Positions 54,798-62,145 of a DNA stretch of 64,000 bases are shown here, in pieces. Position numbers and translations under genes: made by a program. The DNA is from CG2-30-36-16 sp964372115 (lineage in GTDB: Bacteria; Bacteroidota; Ignavibacteria; Ignavibacteriales; Ignavibacteriaceae): assembly GCA_964372115.1 (NCBI GenBank), contig CAYJPN010000025.1, positions 19,775-83,774 of the forward strand. The letters run 5' to 3'. The notes under the pieces are model-generated. The model had not been told where the DNA came from. It saw nothing but the letters and a program-made list of their open reading frames with translations, and did no database searches. Positions within the stretch are counted from its first letter, which is position 1; each line of letters opens with the position of its first letter.

Positions 54798-55145
54798 ATG
54801 AGACTAAAAGAAAAAGATGTATTAAATTATTTAAGTTTTTCTGATTTACACGATTTGGCTCTAAATGAAATAAAATTTCTTCCTGAAAAGAGGGAGATAC
54901 AGTTCGAATTTTTGAAATGGGTTGAAGAGATTGATGATTATGAGCCTTTTAATATTAGGTTTCTTAATGTAACATCTTTAAATTTTAACCAATTTGAAGA
55001 ATATGATTTCGTAGTTGAAGAACTTTTAAGTGTGAGGAGCAGAATACTTGATGCTGGAAAAATTGAATCAGTTTTAGTATTTCTTCGGAATTTTGGTACA
55101 GCTCATTGGGAAATAGAACTAATTTTTTCTGAGTTAGAAGTATAA
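54798..55145 (+). CDS. Candidate immunity protein for the Ntox24-like tail
   Basis: 115 aa, acidic, no signal peptide, so cytoplasmic. Seen: all-alpha/beta sequence with RLKEKDVLNYLSFSDLHDLA and a C-terminal FGTAHWEIELIFSELEV; no recognised family. Known: in Rhs systems the immunity gene directly follows the toxin tail. A cytoplasmic partner fits a nucleic-acid-targeting toxin, unlike the lipoprotein partners further along. Lower GC than the Rhs core next to it, as usual for immunity genes. Confidence 0.65.
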   Translation: MRLKEKDVLNYLSFSDLHDLALNEIKFLPEKREIQFEFLKWVEEIDDYEPFNIRFLNVTSLNFNQFEEYDFVVEELLSVRSRILDAGKIESVLVFLRNFGTAHWEIELIFSELEV

Positions 55146-55174
55146 AATTATTCCCAATTCACAAAGAAGAATAG

Positions 55175-55522
55175 TTACATAAATTAATTTTAAAGCTAAA
55201 GAAAACAAAAGCAGACATTTTCGTATATGGCTTTTATAACAATTTTAATAAGTATAACCAATATTCTTCTGCTTTCACCCTAATCGAAACCCTAAGCACC
55301 ATCACGCTCGGCACAATTATAGCCGGGCTGCTGCTGGGGTTTTATTTTGGTTATTTCAAAATAACTACTACAGAAAGCAAAATTATTTTTACAAAAATAG
55401 AATTGCTCGAATTAGAACGTGAGATTAAAATTTTACTAAAGGAATCAGATAGTTTCGTTATCACGGTTCAGCAAAAAAACATAACCTTTGCCGGACCGGG
55501 TAACGATACATTAATAATTTAA
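55175..55522 (+). pseudogene. Orphan type IV prepilin/pseudopilin-like fragment
   Basis: An open frame without ATG/GTG/TTG start. Seen: YSSAFTLIETLSTITLGTII then AGLLLGFYFGYFK, a prepilin-peptidase recognition and transmembrane motif (FTLIE with conserved Glu at +5), and a C-terminal coiled stretch (IIFTKIELLELEREIKILLK), ending FAGPGNDTLII at TAA 55520-55522. Known: this motif marks type IV pilins and type II pseudopilins. Lying between an immunity gene and a REP cluster with no start codon, it is probably a displaced gene piece. Confidence 0.55.
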
Positions 55523-55542
55523 TCAGATATTCTTTTAACAAT

Positions 55543-55717
55543 TGCTCCGTCAGGAGCAAAATGTTTGTAGCAAAAATAAAAAGAAAAAAACATCCCAACT
55601 CCAGCGGAGTTGCATGTTCCTTAATATCAAACTTTTCAAAGAACATAGAACTCCTGCCGGAGTACCTGTTGTTTTTATGTTCGATTTTTCTACCAACATA
55701 AAACTCCCTTCGGGAGT
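55543..55717 (+). repeat. Second REP-like GGAG hairpin cluster
   Basis: Four palindromes in 175 bp: TGCTCCGTCAGGAGCA (55543-55558), AACTCCAGCGGAGTT (55597-55611), AACTCCTGCCGGAGT (55649-55663) and ACTCCCTTCGGGAGT (55703-55717). All have CTCC...GGAG stems with different loops. Same family as the cluster in the MITE-like element. Confidence 0.75.
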
Positions 55718-55777
55718 ATCTGCCGAATTAAAATTTGTTATACTTATTTTAAACAGATAATTTTTCTTAACCATTTT

Positions 55778-56758
55778 TTGATTAGGATGTTAGACCACAA
55801 CATATATTGGCGCCGCGCCGACCGCCGCCGCTACTACATAAAAGACCACCTCGGCAGCATACGTATTGTTGTTAACCAGGATGGAGAAATTGTAAGCGCG
55901 CAAGATTATTATCCATTTGGCGAAACTTTAAGAACCTACACAGTAGGCAGCGGTCAAAACGATAAATACAATCCGTTAGCCAACGGACACAGAAAAAGAG
56001 TCCCGACTTCATCTCCGATTCGTCGGGACAGGCGTGACATTGAAACCGGTTATGATTATTTTGGCGCACGGTTTTATGATTCGAGAATTGGCAGATGGCT
56101 CTCCATAGACCCGCTGGCGGATATGTACCATGGTTTAAGTCCATATAATTATACGTTGAATAACCCGTTGAGGTTTATTGATCCGGATGGGATGAGGGTT
56201 GATGATTACTATTTCACTAATGATGGAAATTTATTACATAAGGAAATAAAAAAAGAACCAGATAGATTCTTTATTGAGGAAGATGATGGTCCAACAGAAT
56301 TTGATGGGTATAATTTTTCAGAAATTGATTTGAGTAGTGATTTGGGCAAATTAGGTAGAATTATTTATGCTGAAGGAGGTGGTGAACCAAATCAAATTCA
56401 AAGAGCTATTGGTGAGGTAGTCTCTAATAGAGTAAATAGCAAGAGATTCCCTAACTCTTATTCAGAAGTTATTGAGCAGAAAAGCCAGTTCACTGCCACT
56501 CAATCAAATAGACCAGAGTCATGGAGATACCATAATCCAAGATCTACATCCAATAAAATTGAAAAAACTGCTTTTGCAAATTCAATGGCTAATGCAATAA
56601 AGATTTACTATAATGGAAGCAACATTCTTGATGGAGCAGACCATTATTATAGCCCCATATCAATGAGCCCACCCTATTCTGAGCCAAAATGGATCAAGGG
56701 GATTACCGAGACCACACCGAATTATATCAATAAAAAAAGCTTTAGAAGTTTTAAATAA
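55778..56758 (+). CDS. Orphan Rhs tip with SleB-like peptidoglycan hydrolase toxin
   Basis: 326 codons; Rhs homology starts near 55834 at YYIKDHLGSIRIVVNQDG, so the first residues are not original and no convincing start exists (TTG 55778, ATG 55787). Core to the DPDG boundary at residues 135-138. Two hairpin inserts (55972-55987, 56001-56032) sit in the core yet together keep the frame. The C-terminal domain (about 190-326) reads LGRIIYAEGGGEPNQIQRA, IGEVVSNRVNSKRFPNSYSE, QKSQFTA, DGADHYYSP: the Hydrolase_2/SleB fold with its catalytic Glu (residue 199). Known: SleB-type enzymes cleave peptidoglycan glycan strands. Inferred: a silent toxin cassette acting in the periplasm of the target, paired with the following lipoprotein. 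Confidence 0.82.
   Translation: MIRMLDHNIYWRRADRRRYYIKDHLGSIRIVVNQDGEIVSAQDYYPFGETLRTYTVGSGQNDKYNPLANGHRKRVPTSSPIRRDRRDIETGYDYFGARFYDSRIGRWLSIDPLADMYHGLSPYNYTLNNPLRFIDPDGMRVDDYYFTNDGNLLHKEIKKEPDRFFIEEDDGPTEFDGYNFSEIDLSSDLGKLGRIIYAEGGGEPNQIQRAIGEVVSNRVNSKRFPNSYSEVIEQKSQFTATQSNRPESWRYHNPRSTSNKIEKTAFANSMANAIKIYYNGSNILDGADHYYSPISMSPPYSEPKWIKGITETTPNYINKKSFRSFK
55972..55987 (+). repeat. 16-bp palindrome inserted in an Rhs tip
   Basis: TCCGTTAGCCAACGGA, one base from the perfect TCCGTTAGCTAACGGA found at 48065. It replaces part of the codons between DKY and K of the core motif. Confidence 0.75.
56001..56032 (+). repeat. 32-bp hairpin insertion (family A relative) in an Rhs tip
   Basis: TCCCGAC...GTCGGGACAGG; the end CGGGACAGG is the reverse complement of the CCTGTCCCG start of the 22-bp hairpins. 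Inserted between KE(K)R codons. Together with the neighbouring palindrome the net change appears to be 45 bases, so the frame is kept. Confidence 0.75.
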
Positions 56759-56773
56759 CCAAATGAGGTATTT

Positions 56774-57493
56774 ATGTTTAAAACCAAAAATATTCTTTAT
56801 TTCTTAATATTTACTCTTGTAGTAATGAACAAGTTTTCTTGTATAGAAAATATTGATAAATATAATGTTAGTTATGAGTACTATCATACCAATAGTCCCG
56901 ATTCATTATTGGAAAACTTTCCGTTTCTGAAATTATTAGACACATTAACTCAATATTATGAAATGAAAAACATTATTAGTGGTGATACCATTGCTAAAGA
57001 TTATACGTGGGATTTATTAACATTTGAAAAAATTATTTATGCTAAAAGAACGAATGATGAATGTTTATTAATTGGGAATCTTTGGGGTTCAAAAAGAGCA
57101 ATTATAATTTTCGGAATAAATAATTCCAAGGGTTTTAATAAGATTTATTCATATGAGATAAATTTTATTGACACACTAAAATTAACAAATATCAAGAATT
57201 TTTACTTTTTTGAGATAGAGTCTTTTTATCAAACATATTGCGAGAAACATGTGGGCTATAACCTTTTTGTATATCAGAGCCCAAAATTTGGCGATGCATT
57301 TACCACATTAAAATCGGTAAATATAATTAATGATGACCCACTATGTTCAGATGAAGAATCTTACAACACAATTTTTAGTCTGTTAGAAGAAAATAATTCG
57401 ATTAAACTTTTGTCAAAAAAGTATTACTATCAAACTACAGATACTTTATTAACATTCTATAAATTTGATGAATCGTCGTTAACTTTTCTTTGA
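56774..57493 (+). CDS. Candidate periplasmic immunity lipoprotein for the SleB-like toxin
   Basis: 239 aa. Seen: signal peptide with Cys after a hydrophobic stretch (YFLIFTLVVMNKFSC), then a beta-rich AT-rich-coded domain with no known family. Starts 16 bp after the toxin stop. Known: peptidoglycan-cleaving effectors are neutralised by periplasmic or membrane-bound immunity proteins. The export signal on this gene fits the SleB assignment of the toxin. Its TGA is followed in the same frame by the next Rhs tip. Confidence 0.7.
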   Translation: MFKTKNILYFLIFTLVVMNKFSCIENIDKYNVSYEYYHTNSPDSLLENFPFLKLLDTLTQYYEMKNIISGDTIAKDYTWDLLTFEKIIYAKRTNDECLLIGNLWGSKRAIIIFGINNSKGFNKIYSYEINFIDTLKLTNIKNFYFFEIESFYQTYCEKHVGYNLFVYQSPKFGDAFTTLKSVNIINDDPLCSDEESYNTIFSLLEENNSIKLLSKKYYYQTTDTLLTFYKFDESSLTFL

Positions 57494-57529
57494 GTTATTT
57501 TTAAGTTTTTAACTTTAAGTAAGGATGAA

Positions 57530-58369
57530 TACTTCTCTTATATTAAAGACCATCTCGGAAGCATAAAAATGACATTAGACGAAGACGGCAATGTAGCCGG
57601 TTACGATGACTACTACCCGTTTGGAATGGTAATGCCGGGCAGAAGTATGAATAATTCGAATCCGAATAGTAAATACAAGTTTACCGGCAAAGAAAGAGAC
57701 GAAGAAACGCATTATGATTATTTCGGCGCACGTTATTATGACAGCCGTATCGGCAGATGGCTTGCGGTAGACCCGCTGGCGGACAAGCACCCCGGCTCGA
57801 GTCCGTATAATTATACTCTAAATAACCCATTAAAATATATTGACCCTGATGGTAAAGATGTGGCTTACTTTGTTGACCCAAAAGGAGCCGGGGGAAAAGG
57901 GCATACAGTATTATTTTTCCAAGATAAAGGTGGACAGTGGTACTCTTACAATCAAGGTGCTGCTGGAGAAACATCTTCTGGAAACTTAGGTTTTGTGTCG
58001 GGCTCGAGTACACAAGCTGGTGTATCTATTGAGATGGTTGATGGACCGGTAAAAGGTTCTCTCTTACTTCATACTACATCTGAGCAAGATGCAAAAATCA
58101 CAACAAGTGCATTTAATAGTGCATTAGACCATAATTCTGGCAAAACAAAATATAATTTATATACAAACAATTGTACAGATGCAGCAGTAGATGTTGTAAA
58201 TAGTGCTGGCGCTGGTGTAACAATTGAAAACTCTGCAACTACTGTAAAACCAAATGAATGGTTCAAAGAATTAAAGAAGGTTAAAGTTGTAGTAGGAAAA
58301 ACTTCTGGAGAAGGAGTAGATAATACGTCTGTAATAATAGAGGTACCTAAATATGAAGAGGTTAAGTAA
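57530..58369 (+). CDS. Orphan Rhs tip with permuted papain-like (NlpC/LRAT-type) toxin domain
   Basis: Rhs homology begins at EYFSYIKDHLGSIKMTLDED in the frame that continues without a start from just after the previous TGA; the first ATG (57569) is internal to the core. Core motifs YKFTGKERDEETHYDYFGAR, IGRWLAVDPLAD and IDPDG are intact. The tail has KGAGGKGHTVLFFQDKGGQW (His) and later YNLYTNNCTDAAVDVVNSAG (Cys), the His-then-Cys order of permuted papain-fold amidases. Known: such domains cleave peptides of peptidoglycan or lipid amides. The immunity gene overlaps it by 17 bp. Likely a silent cassette. Confidence 0.75.
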   Translation, partial: YFSYIKDHLGSIKMTLDEDGNVAGYDDYYPFGMVMPGRSMNNSNPNSKYKFTGKERDEETHYDYFGARYYDSRIGRWLAVDPLADKHPGSSPYNYTLNNPLKYIDPDGKDVAYFVDPKGAGGKGHTVLFFQDKGGQWYSYNQGAAGETSSGNLGFVSGSSTQAGVSIEMVDGPVKGSLLLHTTSEQDAKITTSAFNSALDHNSGKTKYNLYTNNCTDAAVDVVNSAGAGVTIENSATTVKPNEWFKELKKVKVVVGKTSGEGVDNTSVIIEVPKYEEVK

Positions 58370-58775
58370 AGCTATATTTATATTAATAATTTTTTTGTCT
58401 CAACAGAGCTGTAGTGATAGTTTTGAAATAGACAAAATGATTGATTTTAAAGGTGATAATTTCGCAATTCATTGTAATATAAAAGAATTAGAATATAATA
58501 CTGTAAATGAAAAACATTACACTTATATTAAAGGTAAAATCGAAATAGCAAATACCAATACAGATACGATAGATTTTAATTTAAAAAATGCCAGACTCTT
58601 AATAGGAAGCGGTGAAGTAGGTGAAATATATATTAACAGTATTGCGTCTGTTATTATATCTAATGAAAAATTATCTCCTAATGAGAAAATAATAAAAGAT
58701 GTTTATTGGGCATTTAATAGAAAAATAAAAACAAGTGAGATAGAGAAAATTAAAATTGTATATAGCAAGGGCTAA
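58353..58775 (+). CDS. Candidate periplasmic immunity lipoprotein for the permuted papain-like toxin
   Basis: 140 aa. Seen: lipoprotein signal (KAIFILIIFLSQQSC) and a beta-sandwich-like domain (YIKGKIEIANTNTDTIDFNL, NARLLIGSGEVGEIYINS) resembling Ig-like folds. Overlaps the toxin gene by 17 bp, so translation is coupled. A periplasmic location matches a cell-wall or membrane-directed toxin. No family recognised. Confidence 0.7.
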   Translation: MKRLSKAIFILIIFLSQQSCSDSFEIDKMIDFKGDNFAIHCNIKELEYNTVNEKHYTYIKGKIEIANTNTDTIDFNLKNARLLIGSGEVGEIYINSIASVIISNEKLSPNEKIIKDVYWAFNRKIKTSEIEKIKIVYSKG

Positions 58776-58938
58776 CAAGCTGCTGCTAATGAACCAATCC
58801 TCAAGCAGGGCGATAGAGATTTTGTTTTTTAAGTCAGATTTAAAGAAACAGTTATTGTAGGGGCAGAAATTGTAAAGCTTCAATTGGAAATGGAATTTGA
58901 TAATGATATTTTAAGATAAAAATATAAGGAGAAATTCC
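58776..58938. other. Non-coding stretch before a transposase relic
   Basis: No gene seen. May contain the left end of the relic insertion sequence. Confidence 0.35.
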
Positions 58939-59053
58939 ATGAGACAGTGAAGACATTTAAGTGCCGAGCAAAAAGTAAAAATTTTAAGGGAACATCTTAG
59001 ATAATAATGTTCCCATAAGTGAACTATCAGAAAAATACCACGACTTTAAATAA
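58939..59053 (+). pseudogene. Transposase orfA relic (IS3/IS66-type helix-turn-helix)
   Basis: An ATG opens MRQ-stop-RHLSAEQKVKILREHL, which, after one internal TGA and a one-base frameshift, continues as DNNVPISELSEKYHDF. This is the N-terminal helix-turn-helix of IS3/IS66-type transposase OrfA proteins. Only about 38 codons remain, with stop and frameshift, so it is inactive. It shows past insertion-sequence activity inside the Rhs array. Confidence 0.6.
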
Positions 59054-59229
59054 TTGATTAAAAAGGAAGTAAAATGATAAGCAAAATATTAAAAACTATT
59101 AAAGTAAAATTTTTTTAATCTTCATGTTATTTATCCATTATAATAGAAATATTATGAAACTTATCATAATTCATAAACGATAGTGAGTTAAACTAAGATT
59201 AAAATTCCCAAATATTCTGAATAATATCC

Positions 59230-60477
59230 ATGAAAAAAATATTTATATTCCTTTTGTTAAGTTGTTCTTATATCCATGCCACCGGGTTTTATCCGGTAGC
59301 AAATTTTGTAATAAACTATCAGCTAAGTCTGTTGAAAGTTGGTGGAACCGTAGTGTTTAATGCATCATCAAGTTATGATCCGGATACACAAAACGGTGGA
59401 TATACACCAACATGGATATGGGATTTTAATTACGATGGAGTTACATTCACGAATGATTTAGTAACTACCAATGCCATCTGTTCGCATATTTACAATCAGA
59501 GTGGTATATATAGGGTAGCAGTAAAATATATTGATAATGATAGGTGGGTAAGTAGTATAAAAACACTTCAAATAGAAATAATTGAGGAAGAATACTTTTA
59601 TTATGTAAAAGACCATCTCGGAAGTATAAAAATGACATTAGACGAAGACGGCATAGTAGTCGGCCACGATGATTATTATCCGTTTGGAATGGTAATGCCG
59701 GGCAGAAGTATGAACAATTCGAACCCGAACAGTATATATAAGTTTACCGGCAAAGAAAGAGACGAAGAAACACATTATGATTACTTTGGTGACCGTTATT
59801 ATGACAGCCGTATCGGCAGATGGCTCTCTGTAGACCCGCTGGCGGATAAGTATGCTGGGTGGAGTCCATATAATTATGTAATGAATAATCCTTTAATTTT
59901 AATTGACCCCGATGGTAGAGAAGTAAGGGTAAAAACAGAAGATGATGCCAAAAGATTTATAAAGGATGTAAATTCTCTTTATGCAAACGCTCCAGTTTCA
60001 TATCAGAAAGTAACTGAAGAACATTCATTCCTTTTTGGAATCTTTAACTGGACATCGGAACACTATGTAATAAATGCAGATGGTGGTGGCTCTTTTGATT
60101 GGTCTCAAGACAATTATGCTTCTGGCTTATATGATGCCATTGCAACAACCGAAAATGTTTTTAACGTTAATTATGTCGATGGAAAAAAATTTCGGGTCCA
60201 CCCGTATTCACTTTATTCAATTGGCGGAGGTCATACTGATTCTGACTATGGAGGGGCCAATATTAACATATCATACACAGGCCATAATACTCGCACGCCG
60301 AGAGCAGTTGTTATGATGCACGAATTAGTTGGTCATGGTCATCCGGTAGGTGGAAACCATGCCCATGACATTGATCGTTTTTACGGTTATCCCCCTAAAG
60401 AGGGGGCTTATGATCATCCAGGTTATCATGAGAATATAACTTGGAAGAAAACTGGACTTTTTCAAAAGAAAAAATAG
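59230..60477 (+). CDS. Mini-Rhs: signal peptide + PKD domain + Rhs tip + putative HExxGH metallopeptidase toxin
   Basis: 415 aa with a regular ATG. Seen: signal peptide (MKKIFIFLLLSCSYIHA); PKD domain about 22-118 (NASSSYDPDTQNGGY, WIWDFNYDG, HIYNQSGIYRVAV); Rhs tip from YYVKDHLGSIKMTLDEDG (about 125) to IDPDG (225-229), with GKERDEETHYDYFGDRYYDS; then a tail with PRAVVMMHELVGHGHPVGGN (364-369 is HExxGH) and further His/Asp (HAHDIDRFYG). Known: HExxGH is the zinc motif of M49-type peptidases; HExxxH variants also occur in toxin peptidases. Unusual: a complete short exported gene instead of a giant Rhs. It is followed after 9 bp by a membrane-anchored partner. Confidence 0.82.
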   Translation: MKKIFIFLLLSCSYIHATGFYPVANFVINYQLSLLKVGGTVVFNASSSYDPDTQNGGYTPTWIWDFNYDGVTFTNDLVTTNAICSHIYNQSGIYRVAVKYIDNDRWVSSIKTLQIEIIEEEYFYYVKDHLGSIKMTLDEDGIVVGHDDYYPFGMVMPGRSMNNSNPNSIYKFTGKERDEETHYDYFGDRYYDSRIGRWLSVDPLADKYAGWSPYNYVMNNPLILIDPDGREVRVKTEDDAKRFIKDVNSLYANAPVSYQKVTEEHSFLFGIFNWTSEHYVINADGGGSFDWSQDNYASGLYDAIATTENVFNVNYVDGKKFRVHPYSLYSIGGGHTDSDYGGANINISYTGHNTRTPRAVVMMHELVGHGHPVGGNHAHDIDRFYGYPPKEGAYDHPGYHENITWKKTGLFQKKK

Positions 60478-60486
60478 GTTTGAAAT

Positions 60487-61032
60487 ATGAAAATATTAAT
60501 TAAATATGTTGTCATATTAATCTTATTAATTATTTGCTTATCAATTCTTAAGAATATTTGTTTGTTTTTTGAATATCACCACAATACACAGCACCTTAGT
60601 TATAGGGAGTGCACTAAAGCTGACATTAAAGTATATGAAGGAATTGTTGATTCATATGAAGGTGGATATGATGCACGAACTTACTTTAAGATCGCATTCG
60701 TTGTAAATAATAATGGATACATCTATTCTAAATCTTTCTCTAAGAAAATAGATGGATCAGTTTCCAATTCATATAGTTTTCATTCGCTTCTACCTTATGA
60801 CAAGAATGAATACCTTGAAACAATCAAAAAAATTAGTAAGCAAGATGAATATTTATTAATATATGATGACTCAGATAGTGATACTATTTATCGTAAGTAT
60901 AAAGTTGTTGATGAAAAATTATTTTTGGATAAGAAAACACAATATAAAAAGTACAATGATAATCCTGAATGGGGCTTTATATTTAATTCAAAACCAGATT
61001 TCTTAGATATGTTCAAGTTTTGGTATTTCTAA
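60487..61032 (+). CDS. Candidate membrane-anchored immunity protein of the mini-Rhs
   Basis: 181 aa. Seen: one N-terminal transmembrane helix (YVVILILLIICLSILKNICL) and a polar periplasmic domain with many Tyr and Asp residues. Nine bases after the mini-Rhs stop, so co-transcribed. Not recognised in any family; the position and anchor fit an immunity protein against an exported peptidase. Confidence 0.65.
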   Translation: MKILIKYVVILILLIICLSILKNICLFFEYHHNTQHLSYRECTKADIKVYEGIVDSYEGGYDARTYFKIAFVVNNNGYIYSKSFSKKIDGSVSNSYSFHSLLPYDKNEYLETIKKISKQDEYLLIYDDSDSDTIYRKYKVVDEKLFLDKKTQYKKYNDNPEWGFIFNSKPDFLDMFKFWYF

Positions 61033-61265
61033 AATTCTGAAATAAAGTTGTAAGGGAAAAAACCGTATAACATCTTTAATATGTAAAAAGTCAATAGGTT
61101 AATAAAATTCCTTAACAAAAAATATTTGCTTAAAAAACGAGTTCCTTGATATACTGTACAACCAAATTCACAAAGATTAATGCCAATTATATCTTATAGG
61201 TATGGCAAACCAAACCTCTTTTGGGATTTAGCCCCTCTTACTAACGGGACCGCATTCGGCTAATT
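61033..61265. other. Non-coding stretch before a broken Rhs tip
   Basis: About 230 bp, AT-rich then a short GC-richer part next to the Rhs remnant. No feature recognised. Confidence 0.35.
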
Positions 61266-62143
61266 TATAATTTAACAATAGACCAGAACGGAGAAACAGT
61301 CTCAGCGCAGGATTATTACGCATACGGTGAAATCCTGAGAAGCTACAACTACGGTGATGCGGATGATCGGTTTAAATGAGAAGGAAAGTGACAAGGAGAG
61401 TGGTTACGATTACTTCGGCACCCGTTATTACTACAGCCGTATCGGCAGATGGCTCTCTGCAGACCCGCTGGCGGACCTGTCCCGTTTCTTCGCGGGATAA
61501 GTACCCGGGTTGGAGCCCGTATAATTATACGATGAATAACCCGTTGAGGTTTGTGGATACGGATGGACGATACGTTCGTGAAGGCACAAGTTTTATTTTT
61601 ATGAGTGAGATGGACTTTAAATTTAATTTATTTATCTGGGATGCCATAGGTGTTGCTCCAACAAGAAACGAAACATTATTCCCGAACAAGACAAGAGAAG
61701 TTGCAGCCGATTATCTTTTATCTGCAATCCTAATATTACCAAAAGCTGTGGAATTTTCTTTAAATGCTATTTCTGCAATGACACTCATAGGAGAAGCGCA
61801 GGACAAATATTTTCAATGGCAGGCTGAACAAGAAGTCTTGACCGAAATTCAGAATGGGATATCCAGCCTTAGTGAATATTTTAATCCCCAGTGCCTAAAT
61901 GAGTTAGACAAAAAATCAAATAATTCTCGATATTCAAGAGGTTCCGTATTGAATCTCGACCCAAGATATGTCCGGGGCGAAAAAAATAGAAAAGGTTTAA
62001 AAAATGCTCCTGAAGCATGGAATATCAATAGAATAGAAACTCGCTTGGGAATGGAGATAGACACAAAATATAGAAGGAAAAAGGACAAACAATTTTTTAA
62101 GAGTCATAACGATAAATATGATGTTGAAAACGGAGAGATTTAG
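61266..62143 (+). pseudogene. Broken Rhs tip with an unassigned C-terminal toxin domain
   Basis: Three frames must be joined. 61266-61379 reads YNLTIDQNGETVSAQDYYAY, GEILRSYNYGD, then a stop; 61375-61500 reads NEKESDKESGYDYFGTRYYY, IGRWLSADPLAD, then the 22-bp hairpin insertion adds a stop; 61496-62143 reads DKYPGWSPYNYTMNNPLRFV, DTDGR (DPDG altered) and a tail of about 190 residues. The tail has helical segments and a basic end (NRIETRLGMEIDTKYRRKKD) with no recognised family. Two frameshifts make this an inactive cassette unless it recombines with an intact Rhs. Confidence 0.75.
61476..61497 (+). repeat. 22-bp hairpin insertion (family A), second copy
   Basis: CCTGTCCCGtttcttCGCGGGA between GCGGA and TAAG of the LADKY codons; differs by one base from the copy at 54165-54186 and occupies the identical position of another Rhs tip. 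Confidence 0.85.
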
Positions 62144-62145
62144 AC

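Noticed and set aside
55542..55774. Overlapping 72-74 codon frames on both strands
   Set aside because: They arise from the REP-like palindromes and carry no protein-like signal.
61376..61500. Frame start at 61376 as a protein N-terminus
   Set aside because: This part is an Rhs core read in the wrong frame; only after the hairpin insertion at 61476-61497 does the frame coincide with true toxin coding.
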